Positions 1-12,078 of a DNA stretch of 64,000 nt are shown piece by piece (position 1 is the first letter of the stretch; the number at the start of each line of letters is the position of its first letter). The notes below the pieces were generated by a model that ran no database searches, was not told the origin of the DNA, and saw nothing but the letters and a program-made list of their open reading frames with translations. This DNA comes from Sipunculus nudus. Taxonomy: Eukaryota > Annelida > Sipuncula > Golfingiida > Sipunculidae. The DNA is taken from NCBI GenBank assembly GCA_026874595.1, contig CM049306.1:40738019-40802018 (forward strand). The letters run 5' to 3'. The translations under genes were made by a program, and so were the position numbers.

Positions 1-230
1 GCTGTTCCACTTGAAAGAGCTTATAATTTCACAGCAGCCATTTTCATCTTCCAGTTCTTTCATCCATACATCTTATCAGATCAGGACTTGCTGTATCACC
101 AATCCATCTCAAGCCAATACCCTGAGCAAACAGCCTATAACAGGCCTCACATACAAAAGCATTTAATAACATACTGATCCTAGCTGTAAAAGCTTAACAA
201 GATAAGATCTTGTGTAACTAGATGCGCTAA
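1..230 (-). other. Window edge with short minus-strand open frames
   Basis: Read on the minus strand, an acceptor-like TTGCTCAG near 130 is followed by a short open frame (residues GIGLRWIGDTASPDLIRC) that ends at a TGA. A second minus frame containing MKELEDENGCCEII runs off the window edge. A plus frame is also open over about 54 codons. No family is recognised. This could be the tail of a gene lying outside the window, a decayed mobile element, or chance. Confidence 0.15.
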
Positions 231-2149
231 AATGGCACTTACACCTTTAGCCATTGCCAAACTTAATGATTTGTAAACCAAAACAATGGATTTCCTAAGA
301 CTGTAATGATATATTTAAACCTGGACACACTGAGAGACACGGTCAAATATTGTAATAAGACTGGTGTAGTTTAGGGGTCTTCTTTAACAGGGGTGTATCC
401 CAGGGGATGCCAGACCAGACCATGCCCGCCCCCCCCCCCCCCCCGACTCCTTGTTAAATTGCATGTAATTTTGAGGGTAAACATTTCAAACAGTAACATC
501 TACCAATTGTTACATGCTGTATCCTCCCCCCGTCACCTCCCCAACCCCACTGCAAACCCCTCATTCCCCCCCCCCCCCACCAACTCATTCTACCTCCAAC
601 TCTTTCATTAAATCCTGGCTAAAGCCATATCAGCCCTCTGACATTACAACCAGATTACTGTCAGAGTGCCTTACATCTAGGTATGAGGAACTCAATATAA
701 GCTGTGAAAGGGAATTTCATTGTTCTCACACAGACTTATCGGCATTATGGCCAGTTGTGTTAATTTTGAGGATATTGTGCCGTATAGGACACTCCAGTTC
801 GCTGACTTTTGCCAAGTGTAACATAAAAATAAGATAGTTTTGCTGGCCTCAATTGAAAGATTGACATTGTTCTTAAAAGTACACGCGTCTTGAGATGATC
901 TTGAGCACAAAACTGGATCCACTGTACAGCATCCCGAATAATCATTATTTGTTTTGACTTAATGAACTTTACTGCAGACTCAACTAATGTTCCTGTTGAA
1001 TGAGGCTACTATCACAAAGACACAACCTACTTTGCCCTGGAAGTGTATAATGAACTCATTTGTAACAAATCAACACAACTCTGGTGCACGTGCCATTAAA
1101 AAGGCATGTACCACAAAATGTCACTGGTAAGAAAACAAGCTGAATAACATCTGATAGGTATTTAACTGAACAATTAAATCAACAAAATGCTTTCACACTC
1201 CAATGCAAATATATGCTAAAAACAGATTAAGTAACCTACTAGCAACTCTGCAATCATTACGTTATTTCAAAATACAACATATTCAATTCAAAAGCAGATC
1301 TACGCAAAGTTCTTCCCTTGATCTCAATTCCTGAAATAAAATCAAGACATTTAATTCATGACTATCTGACAATCCTGTACTTGTCTAGCTTTGCAATGTA
1401 TATATAGCAGACCCTAGTAAAGAACATTTGTCCTTTTACAATATTATTTGTTGAAATTATCAGCTACTCTAGAATTAAGTTGAGATGAAAACCATAAGAA
1501 AGTACTTATTCAAAAACAAGCCAGCAACAGAGAACACCTGAGACTTAATGATGGATGGCAAGTCACAATTAGATAAAGTTTCAAATATTCAACGGCTGCT
1601 GTACATCCACATACATAAACATAATAATTGTATTATAACTGGTGCCTCAGTCATTACTTTTTTATCACACATTTTATATTTTGGCACTGAAGCATGAAAT
1701 GACATAGCCCAAGCCTAGAAAGTAGCAATAACAACATACTATGGCATGCAACGTTATTTCCTAAGTTTTAGGGCATCAGGTGCTAAAATATTTATGAATT
1801 ACGAAAGAAGTAGGATTTATTAATACTAGCAGTACCTCAGGAACTTTTTCATTCTGAATACCAGCCAAATGCTACACAGTGAATTTATCATTTCAGACCC
1901 ATCACATTTTACATAAACACTCGAAGCACTAGGAACATATGCTATTCTATTCCCCCTGGTGATATGACTGGGAGAAAAACTTGAACGGGGCCCCAGGGAA
2001 ATCTATGCCTTTTTGATACAATGAAAAATATTATCTTGAACTGGCTGCCCTACATCTGGTTGTACATATCATTTTCAGGACATCAACTCTGGTGTGTGTT
2101 CAAGCCGTTAGGTTGCCAGTTCATGCTTTCTGGGAGTGCGAGGTCCTGT
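231..2149. other. AT-rich noncoding stretch
   Basis: No supported exon is seen. Poly-C runs lie at 429-444 and 566-578. A minus-strand run of about 20 codons near 1940-2030 (containing IDFPGAPFKFFSQSYHQGE, then a stop) looks coding-like but lacks a convincing acceptor. The rest is unremarkable AT-rich sequence. Confidence 0.5.
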
Positions 2150-3478
2150 GTACATCCAGCTGTGATGCAGCCAGCTCAAAATATGAGTTAGACTGGTGTA
2201 CACCTAGCTGTGACTGTGTGAGGCAGCCACCTCTTAATTTGTGCAAGACCCTGGTGTACATCGAGCTGTGAGGCAACCACCTCATGGTTTTAGTGAGGCA
2301 CCAGTGTACACTAGCTGTGAGGCAACCACCTCATGGTTTGAGTGAGGCACCAGTATATATCCAGCTGTGAGACAACCACCTCATGGTTTGAGTGAGCCCC
2401 TGGTGTACATCCACCTGTGAGGCAACAACCTCATGGTTTGAGTGAGCCCCTGGTGTACATCCAGTTGTGAGGCAATCACCTCATGGTTTTAGTGAGGCAC
2501 CAGTATACATCTAGCTGTGAAGCATCCACCTCGTGGTCTGAGTGAGGCATCAGTGTACATACAGCTGTGAGGCAAACACCTCATGGTTTGAGTAAGCTCC
2601 TGGTGTACATCCAGCTGTGAGGCAACCACCTCATGGTTTGAGTGAGCCCCTGGTGTACATCCAGCTGTGAGGCAACCACCATATGGTTTGAGTTGAGGCC
2701 CGTGTGTAAATCCAGCTGTGAGGCAACCACCCCATGGTTTGAGTGAGGCATCAGTGCACATCCACCTGTGAGGCAACCACCTCATGGTTTGAGTGAGCCT
2801 CTGGTGTACATCCAGTTGTGAGGCAACCACCTCATGGTATGAGCGAGGCACCAGTGTACATACAGCTGTGAGGCAAACACCTCATGGTTTGAGTGAGGCA
2901 CCAGTATACATCCAGCTGTGAGGCAAGTACCTCATGGTTTGAGTGAGCCCCTGGTGTACATCCAGCTGTGAAGCAACCACCTCATGGTTTTAGTTGAGGC
3001 CCGGGTGTAAATCCAGTTGTGAGGCAATCACATCATGGTTTGAGTGAGGCACCAGTGTACATCTAGCTGTAAGGGGAACCACCTCATGGTCTGAGTGAGG
3101 CATCAGTGTACATACAGCTGTGAGGCAAACACCTCATGGTCTTAGTGAGGCACCAGTGTACATACAGCTGTGAGGCAACCACCTCATGGTTTGAGTGAGC
3201 CCCTGGTGTACATCCAGCTGTGAGGCAACCACTTCATGGTTTGAGGAGCCTCTGGTGTACATCCAGCTGTGAGGCAACCACCTCATGGTTTGAGTGAGCC
3301 TCTGGTGCACATCCAGTGGTTAGGCAACCACCTCATGATTTGAGTGAGGCACCAGTGTACATCTAGCTGTGAGGCAAACACCTCATGGTATTAGTGCGGC
3401 CCTGGTGTACATCCAGCTGTGAGGCGACCACCTCATGGTTTGAGTGAAGCACCAGTGTACATCCAGCTGTGAGGCAGC
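2150..3478. repeat. 50-bp minisatellite, about 26 units
   Basis: A 50-bp unit is repeated head to tail. Each unit contains CTCATGGTTTGAGTGAG, then CCTGGTGTACATCCAGC, then TGTGAGGCAACCAC. Two main unit variants alternate irregularly, differing where one has GCCCCTGGTG and the other GGCACCAGTG. Outer units (2110-2280 and the last one) are degenerate. The 120-codon minus-strand frame at 2489-2851 is a by-product of the array and not a gene. Confidence 0.95.
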
Positions 3479-3584
3479 CAGTCTACTTCTGCCTTATACC
3501 TGCCTTGACTTATGTTTTGTTTTTTATCTGCTGAGCTGTGTTTTTTGGTTTCAACTGTTTTTAAAAATACATTTTTTTTTGCAT

Positions 3585-3719
3585 TTATTTATGTATATAA
3601 CTTGTTCCATAACTGTTGACCGGGAAGGTCCTGGTTTTCTGTTGTAAAACACTGGTCACTAAATCTGTATTACAGTCATCCATATTCCCATACCCTGAGG
3701 ATACACTGGATGCTCCTTC
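3585..3719 (-). CDS. Candidate 3'-terminal exon of an unidentified gene
   Basis: On the minus strand a strong acceptor (CCCTTTTTCACCCACATGCAG) precedes a phase-0 open frame of 44 codons. It starts EGASSVSSGYGNMDDC and ends SYGTSYIHK before TAA. The composition is protein-like (acidic and Ser/Gly stretch, then a basic stretch) rather than low-complexity. A poly(A) signal AATAAA overlaps the stop region (3584-3589, minus), which would be unusually close. I do not recognise the family. Upstream exons should lie at higher coordinates on the same strand; candidates at 5.1, 5.8 and 9.5 kb are listed but do not join into one obvious frame. A chance open frame remains possible, since AT-rich DNA here yields many 60-codon frames. 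Confidence 0.3.
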   Translation of the reverse strand, partial: EGASSVSSGYGNMDDCNTDLVTSVLQQKTRTFPVNSYGTSYIHK

Positions 3720-3741
3720 CTGCATGTGGGTGAAAAAGGGG

Positions 3742-5107
3742 CGATGACAGGAAAGTAAGAATATATATAATTTGCACTGTATTTGTATCAATTTACAAAG
3801 ATATTCTTATTCTAGCCCTCCCCCCCCCCTGAAAAATCCTGGATCCATCCCTGTTCCATGTATAACTTATCTCAACTAAATTGATTTTTTAAGCAAAATC
3901 TCAATTCAAATTTTATATACTCCTTTCACACTATTTTTAAAAAAGCAAACTTGTATGTCTTGCACTATTAGGGACTGAAATTAACCAAATAAAGTCAAAT
4001 CTGTAAGACAAAAAATGATGTCCCTGACCATTGAGACCAGAGAGAAGCCTTGTACAGCAAGACACTTTTTTTCCAATATGTTGTAACCCCTTACTCACAG
4101 CAGGTGTGTAACATATAAACTTCAGGATAATCAATCTGATTCAATCATGAATCCATTGTATTTCTACAAAGTTAAGTTCAAAGCAATACTTTTTTTATCA
4201 TATTATTATTAATTGAAAAAAATTTAAAATAAGATATGTCTATTGCTTATCTTGTTTCAGGGCCTTTTATGTTTTTAGCTGATCATGTTTTAATTATAGT
4301 TCGTCCCAAAACCTGTGTCCGCATGTTTTTTCGCAATAATTATTTTTAAAATATTCGTTAAAAATGCCCTTTCGCCTGAAGTAGATAAACGGATATTCTG
4401 CCGATCTTGTGTAAAGGAGTTATATATCATGTAAGATGTATTTACTTTGCGACTCTTTTGCGTTATTTATGCTGAAATACCCTGAATGCCGTCTTGCATG
4501 CCGAATTTCGTCTCATACAAAATTAAAGTTAGGTAAGGCGTTACTTTTTGCGCAGGTAGTCAGCGGAATAGCTCCTGCAACATTTGAACAAGAAAGGTTT
4601 ACACTGCTTTACTTGTATAAAAAGTTATCCTGGAAAAACATGCGGACACGGGTACTGGGACGGACTATATATTTTTAGTCGGGACATTACCCGGGACAAG
4701 ATTGTTATTTCTAAATGACATACATTAGTGAATCTAGTATATATAATGTAACAAGTTAAGGACATGTGGATTCTGTAGTAGTTTATGATAAAATTATCAT
4801 ATTAAAACATGAGAAAACTGATCTCTACATTAATATCAATTGATAATATATTGATGACTGTCCTTTAGTGATAATGAATTAAACTAAAAGGGATAATCAT
4901 AGGTGAATCACCCTTTTGTTAATTAAATCACAAGTCAAACAATGAACTCACCGAGCCAGGAATGCAAAATTAAATTAAGGTGTTTCTGCCATTTTTAGGT
5001 CTGATTAGATGATTGTATTAGAAATCACACTGGAGCATATGGCGTCTCTATCACAAATTAAATCCTCCTCATGAAATATTCAAATCCCTGTAGATCAGTA
5101 TGATCTG
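3742..5107. other. AT-rich noncoding stretch
   Basis: It contains a poly-C run near 3819. A good minus-strand donor (CACCTGCT followed by GTGAGT) near 4100 sits after a short open run reading IDYPEVYMLHTC, but no proper acceptor is seen in front of it. No other structure is supported. Confidence 0.4.
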
Positions 5108-5228
5108 TTATTGAGCACCATTGCTAAGTCCATTAGTCCAGTAGTCTGCCATCAGTTGCCCAAGATGACCCTTGGGAAGATCCAGATGGACAATGTTCAC
5201 TAGAGACTTTGATGATACAGAACTATAT
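5108..5228 (-). CDS. Candidate 3'-terminal exon of an unidentified gene
   Basis: On the minus strand an acceptor (GTTGTGCATTTTAG) opens a phase-2 exon of 39 codons that ends in TAA. It contains VNIVHLDLPKGHLGQ and ends LMADYWTNGLSNGAQ. The sequence is not low-complexity and has coding-like codon variety. About 40 bp upstream lies a perfect donor (ACTGTAAGT, near 5270) ending an 83-base exon-like segment. Its phase fits, but the matching frame carries two stops near its 3' end, so the join is not credible as read. It may be alternative splicing, a sequence difference, or chance. The family is not recognised. Confidence 0.28.
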
Positions 5229-5741
5229 CTAAAATGCACAACAATGTATTAAAACTTTACAAAAACTTACAGTATTCAAACCTAATGTAGAGGCACCAAT
5301 GAGAGAATAGCAAATTTGACTTCTGTTGCTTCTTCATCAACACTTACAGGACACTAAAATGAAAAGGTTTAACTTTAACCTATTTCTTTAAGGATAGTCT
5401 GATTTTCCTAGCAACAGAACCCTGTTTTAACCTGAATGAGCACACAGGGTATTATTCCCAATGATCTGCATGGCTTTTCTGTCCAATATCTGCCATCGAC
5501 ATACTCATGAATGAATATAAATTAATAAACCATCCACACAATTTTTGCATCCGGAAAACTAAATGTTCTGCCAAAAACTGTCCATGGTTGCAGTCCAGTG
5601 TACAGTGGAGCATTAGAGTTACTTATACGATAACCATGACAATGACTTAAAGAATTTCTTTTATTTCACAGTAAATATCAAAACTTTTAAAAGACAATTT
5701 AAATAAAATACTGGTATTTTATATATTTTCTCCTTGGAGAT

Positions 5742-5932
5742 TCACTGCAGTTCTTCTGATATTTTACTTGAAAGTTTGTTTCTACAAATGTAATTATGGA
5801 CAAAGCCATTGTAAAGTATGTGCTGACTCCTGCTGAACTGTTGCATCCAATCCTTTCCGTGCGTCAGCAAACATATCACAGGAGCAATCACTCTAATGAA
5901 TAATGAATTCAGTACAGTGACCACTTTGAGGT
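5742..5932 (-). CDS. Possible terminal exon, unidentified
   Basis: A minus-strand frame of 62 codons follows a CTCTGCAG acceptor and ends in TGA. It has a hydrophobic run (VLNSLFIRVIAPVICLL) and then HGKDWMQQFSRSQHILYNGF. It could be the end of a membrane protein, but frames of this length occur by chance throughout the window and the acceptor lacks a clear pyrimidine tract. It cannot be the same transcript end as the candidates at 3585 and 5108 unless splicing is alternative. Confidence 0.2.
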
Positions 5933-7139
5933 CTGCAGAGAGTCATCACTTTCACATCATGAGCAACAGCTTTATCTTGATCATATTATAAACAAATGTG
6001 CAAAAGGAACAAATATACTTGTTAGACTGGCATAGTACCAACACAGCATATCTACAACTTTATATATTAATTTTATGACAAAGACCCAAGGGAAGATTTT
6101 ATGACAGGTTATTCCTACTCATTATTAAGGTAGATAAAATAAAAGGTCTGTCTGATTTTATATGTAATACATATAAGTCCGATACTGAGGTAACATAAAA
6201 ACCTGTTGTCAAGGTTATTTAAAGTATTGAACAATCTTCAAACTTACAAGAACTTACATAAGATGTCATTAGATGAGGCTGTACAATATGATGTATATTT
6301 GTGAAGGGTGGGCATCTTATTCAGTGAGGGTTCATTTTCATGAACATTTATAAATCTTTTGCGATCATAGCAAATTTGAAACCATCACCAATGAAAAACC
6401 GTCCACATCACATTTTAACAATATATTTTGTGAAAATAGAAGAAAGAAATACGACAATTGCAGTCATATGATGGAAATCTGCAAACTTTTGTTCGTATGG
6501 TAAGGTGATGATGCTACACTGAGACTGATCAAGTATGTGGCTTCAACAATCAGTACAAATTTACAGACTCAGAATGCTTGAAATCCATACATTCACCTAC
6601 AAACTAAGTGAACATGCTGTGGTCTGAAATACAACCAATTGTTCAGTAAAGAGTACATTCATGGACATATATTCTGACATCAACTGTGAACAGAACTGGC
6701 TTACATGCCAAATCACCTTAACCTGAAAAGAATCATATTTTAGGCTTACTTTAATAATATAAGTGTCATCAATGAGCAAAAAAAATTATGACACAAGGTA
6801 CACTAAATGGTTTACAATTACATATAATTGACGATAAACCTTTAACCAGATAACAGAATCTTTCTTCCCAGTTAAATTGTGAATTTTTGCCCTTGTGAAT
6901 AAAATTTATATGTAGATGTAAAATATATGTTCCCTAGACCAAATGATACATTTGGCTCTGCTGATCCACTTCAAACTGTTAGTTGTTTCTTTAAAAAATT
7001 TTAAATCTTAAAATTAAATTTTAAACATTTTTAGAGGCGAGGTTAATATTTGATAAATTTACAATGTAATTCATTCCCTTTCAAAGTCATCTATACAATG
7101 ACAAGAGAAGTCAATGGTTGACAAATATAATGCGGGCTG
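5933..7139. other. AT-rich noncoding stretch
   Basis: I see no supported gene or repeat. Minus-strand splice-like signals occur near 6720-6760 (TTCTTTTCAG) without a convincing exon. Confidence 0.5.
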
Positions 7140-7760
7140 CTCGTACTGAATGACTCAGCCTCCGGCCAGGTGCATCACAGCGAACGAGATGCCTTTAGGC
7201 TTTACTGCCTTCAAATCATTAGTTGTTTGTCTTACACTCACAAGAAATCAGATAATTCCCCTCTACAAGGCTGGAAATTTCAGACAAATGAGAAAATCAC
7301 TGACGTCAGCAAAAACTGTCCACAGCAATAAATCATACTATTTACACAGAAACCGTATAATTTTCCCATTTCAGTAATGGTTCTTATGATTGACAGCGTT
7401 CATAATTGCGTTGACACTTCACTTGGGAAGGGACGAAAATGGGTGAAATCATCATTGAACCACCTGTGCGAATATTGGCATCTCGCGTATAAACTGGCTG
7501 TTTATAGACAAAGACACGCTATTTTCTAACGCATACTACGTGTTTAGCGTCTTTTCTCGCCTGAAACGTGAATATTCTCACCTGTGAATGGCGAAAACGG
7601 AGATTCTGTGACAGCGGTAGAGACGATATCCTCTGTTGTCGTTCAGGCCTTCATCAATGGCGCTCGTTCAAAGCAACCAATCGCTGTGGAGGTGAGCGCA
7701 CTTTAGTTGAGAGGTGGCGCCATCTAGCGAGGGACAAAACAACTAAATAGACCCCCACAG
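7140..7760. promoter_or_regulatory. GC-richer promoter-like stretch with CRE, CCAAT and a splice donor
   Basis: This stretch differs from its AT-rich surroundings. It contains a perfect cAMP-response element TGACGTCA (7301-7308), a CCAAT box (7677-7681) and a CTCF-like motif (7717-7730). On the minus strand there is a good splice donor, CACAG followed by GTGAGAATA, with the exon ending at 7582. All three frames of that exon close early, so it would be a 5' untranslated exon. A promoter firing toward lower coordinates is a reasonable inference; the transcript it would serve is not identified. Confidence 0.35.
7717..7730 (-). promoter_or_regulatory. CTCF-like site, two mismatches
   Basis: The minus strand reads TCGCTAGATGGCGC, which differs at two positions from the animal CTCF core CCASYAGRKGGCRS. 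It lies in the promoter-like stretch. Confidence 0.35.
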
Positions 7761-8084
7761 GCTCCTCAGGTTGCGCAAGGCATTTCCAGGGAAAATAGTT
7801 GGCTTATTTCCCGTGGGGCCGTGACCATATGCCTTATGTTAAATCTGTATTGTATGCCTTGGCCCAGTAGTATCATTATCAACAGAAAGTGCCCAGCGGA
7901 TGCCTAAATAATCAATCGTGATGATAATTTTGACAACTTAAATATATTTATGACAAGGGGAAAATTACTCATTATATAATAGGTCGAATTTTGCTCCCTT
8001 AGCGTTCCCGCTCTATTTAGCGGCGCTTTGCACCTCTGACATTCATAAGATCAGCTATCAAGAAACACGAAAAATAGATTCTTC

Positions 8085-8545
8085 CCTTTAAATAAATCTA
8101 TACCTGCCAAAATATTGCCTTGAAACCGTTTGCTTACTCCTGTAAACGAGTGTTAAAACAGTCAACCGGGTGCGATCGCAGGTGTCAACATAAATGCAGG
8201 GCGTCGGGCCGTGTGCTACGCGGATTCACAACACGTTTCAATCAGGACATGCCCTGACTGACTTGGCCCAAAAAATGTAATACATGTTCCTGCTGGCTGA
8301 AATACCGCGTGTTGCCCCTCTTTATCGGACCTCCGGTCAGGTGGCCTTGTTATGGTAAACAGACTGTGTTTACCAACACGCAGGGCTATAACAAGGTGTC
8401 AAACAGTCGTATGCGAGGAAATGAGACCGTGTGCTCGATTGGTTTTGCTGGGAAACTTTTGTAAAAAGCAAAACTGAACTGATAGTGTGAAAGGATTGGA
8501 ATAATATTGCTCCTGATTATGTCCCTTTAACTGGATTGTGTGAAC
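8085..8545 (+). mobile_element. Dispersed 460-bp repeat, copy 1
   Basis: It closely matches 45725-46195 in the same orientation, from TACCTGCCAAAATATTGCC to CCTGATTATGTCCCTTTAA, with scattered substitutions and small indels. No coding capacity, terminal inverted repeat or poly-A tail is evident, so the element class is unknown. Confidence 0.75.
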
Positions 8546-8599
8546 GGAGCCTACAAACCTCCCCCAGTATCTTCTAATCCAGTGCTGTACAGTGTCATG

Positions 8600-9510
8600 C
8601 TTCAGAGACAATGATTCACCTTGAAAGTGGTGGAATAAACGCTGCCCCTAATACCTATAAATAGGCGGTCACTATCCGGAACAAAGAAATCGCCCTATGT
8701 CACAATGGTATATGATCCAGATAACCACAAAGATTTAATGAAATATTCCTAAGTTGTTACAGAAAGTTTAATCAAATCCGTTCAATACTTGGAAAGTTGC
8801 AAAGAGGCAAAAAAGGGGGAGGGGGTATATACCCCACCACCTGGCGAAGGTGTAATAAAGAAATTGTGTTACATTATCTGTAATATTTAAATTTTTCTTT
8901 AAATTAAATTTATCACTTGCTGAGAATGAGCACAGATCTGCCTGCATTGGTACGGTGTATCATGCAGAACAAAGAAATATATACACGTATGTGCCTGCCG
9001 CCATCCGTCACCATCAAACATTTAAGTAACACTTCAGCCACAGTAAAATAAAACTGCATTTTATTAGCTCAGTAAAACATTCTCCCATGCGTTTGTACCA
9101 GATTAGTCCCACATTTCGGTACCTGTAAATACTAATTACCCATAATTCATGGACATCACCGCAACGACGGAAATGTTCACATGATAGATACCGTACAAAA
9201 CTCAGGACGGCGCAAATTTCAAGACACCTTTTTAATGAAAACAGTTTATCAATCAAATGACAATGACATAACTGAACATGAAGTTAGCTTCCCTTCAATT
9301 TTACAATTTTCGTTTACAGGATATGTGTGGACCCTTTTTATTATGCTGTTTGCATAGCTTAATTACAGAGCGTATCCTTTAAAGACGAGGTATTGTGGTT
9401 AAGTACCTCAGACTCTTCCAGCAAGTCCTGGGCGAGACACTTGCATTCAGACCATGTCACTCTCACTTGGTGCATAGTGCAGTGTAAATGTCGTACTTTC
9501 TAAAAATTAT
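8600..9510. other. Noncoding stretch
   Basis: I see no supported gene. A minus-strand frame of 80 codons (9014-9256) is interrupted by splice-like signals and has no recognisable content. Confidence 0.45.
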
Positions 9511-9514
9511 TTAC

Positions 9515-9650
9515 CTGTTTGAAACACTGAAATCTGAGAGGTGTTACAATCCAGAATAATTCTTCAGTCAGTTCCGAGATGGCAGCACTATGAGTGCCTT
9601 CACCAGCCCCGTCAGCCTTTTTTCCTAGACTTGTTAGGCCATTCCTTCCT
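9515..9650 (-). CDS. Possible internal exon with donor, unidentified
   Basis: A minus-strand open frame containing GLTSLGKKADGAGEGTHSAA and EELFWIVTPLRFQCFKQ ends at a good donor, CAAACAG followed by GTAAATAA (exon end 9515). No in-frame ATG and no clear acceptor are seen, so the 5' boundary is approximate. The family is not recognised. It could belong to the same unidentified minus-strand gene as the pieces at 3.6-5.9 kb, or be a fossil fragment. Confidence 0.2.
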
Positions 9651-9732
9651 TTATTTGCCACAAAATTGCATGCAATATCCAAATGCCGGTGTAGTACAAA
9701 TCAGGTTACCAGCTCACGTAAACTGGTAGGTG

Positions 9733-9746
9733 TTGCCATCTAGCGG
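9733..9746 (-). promoter_or_regulatory. CTCF-like site, two mismatches
   Basis: The minus strand reads CCGCTAGATGGCAA, two differences from CCASYAGRKGGCRS. Confidence 0.35.
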
Positions 9747-9992
9747 TAAATTGTATAACCAATTTATTGGCTTGGACCTATTCATTTTCAATGAACTTTA
9801 TCACCTCGTGTCCATGTGGCAATTATACCTTTTATCCTCATACGCATTATGGAAAACACGATACAGAAGTGTTTTTTAGGTTTATTTCATTAATAAAATA
9901 CTCTTTCAAAACCAGTCCAAAACTTATTACCGATGTCAGAAGAAAGATTTCACATTTGTACGGGGAAATCTGCTAAAACTGTACACTGGCTC

Positions 9993-10123
9993 TATTGACG
10001 TTTTGGGCCCGTTTTAAGTACATTCAGCCTAGTGAGAAAACAGAAAATGCACAACTTATTGACGTTTTGGGCCCGTTTTGAGTACATTCATCCTAATGAG
10101 AATATAATAGAAAATGCACAACT
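9993..10123. repeat. 64-bp tandem duplication
   Basis: Two adjacent copies each start TATTGACGTTTTGGGCCCG and end GAAAATGCACAACT. They differ by a few substitutions and a small indel. Confidence 0.9.
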
Positions 10124-10380
10124 ATAGGCCTCAATAATCTAATCCGTATATACGAAGCCTAATACATCAACATAAAGTTACAAAACTGGATTATTGTGGT
10201 TATGTAAGTAACTATCTTTTAAATCTCACTCAACTTAAACTAATAAGTTATTATACATGTTACATAATGCATTTAATGATCGTAAGAAAACCTTTTAGAG
10301 ACGTGTAGCGTTTAATATATATGCAAAATATGTTAAATAGAGTATCCCAGTACCATATGCATATATGGGCAAAATAACAA

Positions 10381-10560
10381 GTTCGAGTCCAGGCCGCTCG
10401 AGACCGGGTCCAAGACCGAGTCCAGGCCGCTCGAGACTGGGTCCAAGTCCGAGTCCAGGCCGCTCAAGAGCTGGTATATAGGTCCGAGTCCTTGAGTTTC
10501 GAGTCCAAGTCCACCATATTCGAGTCCGAGTCATCTGGAACCGGAGTCGTCCGAGTCCGA
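10381..10560. mobile_element. GAGTC-motif element, single arm
   Basis: It is a dense run of CGAGTCC, AGTCCGAG and similar hexamers and heptamers, with a partial tandem of CAGGCCGCTCGAGACCGGGT. The motif is shared with the elements at 16.1, 17.5, 42.6 and 46.3 kb. Only one motif-rich arm is recognisable here. Confidence 0.7.
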
Positions 10561-10934
10561 AAAAATCTTTTAATAAAAAGAAATTTAAAATGAAACTTTG
10601 AGATTTTTGGAGAGTTAATTACACAAGCCTTTTACGTTACGATTTAATAACCTTTAATTACCTACCCCCCCCCCCTCCTCCCCAAGAAGAAGAAAAGAGA
10701 AGTGTGTGTCAACTTGTAACTGTACGTGTATTCTCTCCGTTTTTCTCCGTTTTTTTCTTGTTTGATTTTCTTAGGCCACGATATATGAAAAGGCGGTTGG
10801 AAGATTTTCAGTGGAATTTTAATCAGTTAATCATATCATTAGGAATGTAATTTTTGTATATTCATAACTATATCCGTGATATAAGAAACGAAGAGTACCA
10901 ACTTCATAACAAAGCGGTTTAATCTGTTATAAGG

Positions 10935-10948
10935 CCACTAGGTGGCGT
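10935..10948 (+). promoter_or_regulatory. CTCF-type site, perfect consensus
   Basis: The plus strand reads CCACTAGGTGGCGT. It fits the first 13 positions of CCASYAGRKGGCRS, with T at the loose last base. It lies about 2.2 kb beyond the 3' end of Not and faces the site at 11372. Confidence 0.55.
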
Positions 10949-11371
10949 TAAAGTGTACCGTTTCCCAACCAAAGACCTGTGTGCCAAGGGTTTGGTGTGA
11001 CGTGACAAGGCGACTGACCCACTAATATGTTCTCATTATTTCCTATGCACTATAGAATAGGAGCTAGAATTCAAGTACAATCTATTGGAAAAAAGTCTGA
11101 GGATATATCAGATCTAGAGTTGTGTAGAGATTGCAAGGGTAAACGCAACAAAATGTTTTGAAAAGATTACTGAAGGTCCTGCATGTACACACTGGCATGA
11201 GGTGAGCGAAAGAAATACTTCCTTAAAATTTAGGAGAAACTAGAAATGTGCACTCAGAGAGTGCAGACCTCCGCCAAAGCAGCTCATTCCCCCTTATGTC
11301 ATTGTCAGACGTGAAAACCACAGCAGGACAATCACTGAACTTTAGTTGTACAATGGTTGTACTGACATTGA

Positions 11372-11385
11372 GCGCCATCTAGTGG
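11372..11385 (-). promoter_or_regulatory. CTCF-type site, perfect consensus
   Basis: The minus strand reads CCACTAGATGGCGC, matching CCASYAGRKGGCRS at every position. With the site at 10935 it forms a convergent pair 437 bp apart. Confidence 0.6.
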
Positions 11386-11600
11386 CAACAAAGTTAACAA
11401 AGCAGCTTCTTGAGGGTAAGGTTTTCATAAAATGTTTATTAAATACGTAAGAATCTTGTATAGTAATAATAGAGGTTTTCGATGACGTTTGTAAGGTCAA
11501 CCGGTATTTCAAACTATTGAGAAGAAATCGGCATTTCATTGATTATCTGAGGCATCAAATGAAGTATAATTTGTTAAAGCCAGCTTTTTACCTGCCTTAA

Positions 11601-12022
11601 GCTACGATTTCTTTTACACGGTCGTGGTTGCGGCCGCGGCACGGTCGCGGTTGCGGATAGAGTCGAACATATGATATTAAGAAGGACTGATTCCTTTTAT
11701 GCGGTTGCGGAACTTATCCGACCCGTCATCCGACAAAATTTTTGTCGGATGATGTAGCGACCGATCCGACAAAAAATTTTAAAGGGATGGTGTCGGACGA
11801 GGAATCCCCTGTATTGTGTACGTCTCATGGGGGTTTCCCCATGTTTATCAGTATATGCCACGAGGAAAAACGTTTCCCGCCTGAAAGCATCGATTTAATT
11901 TATTGTGTTTATGGAAAACATTTGTTTGTCATTCACTTGTGGGTGGTCTACCCAATACATGTGTCTGTTTCGATTCAAGGGGCTGGTTTCGTATCTTTAC
12001 TACCACTTTTCACAATGCAGAT

Positions 12023-12078
<56 letters not shown>

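Noticed and set aside
2150-3478. CRISPR-like repeat array
   Set aside because: Units are contiguous with no unique spacers, there are no cas genes, and the setting is eukaryotic.
7568-7750. Zinc-finger-linker-like reading (containing TGE and EKRR) across the 7.6-kb donor
   Set aside because: The frame crosses the proposed splice donor and lacks Cys/His pairs, so the resemblance is accidental.
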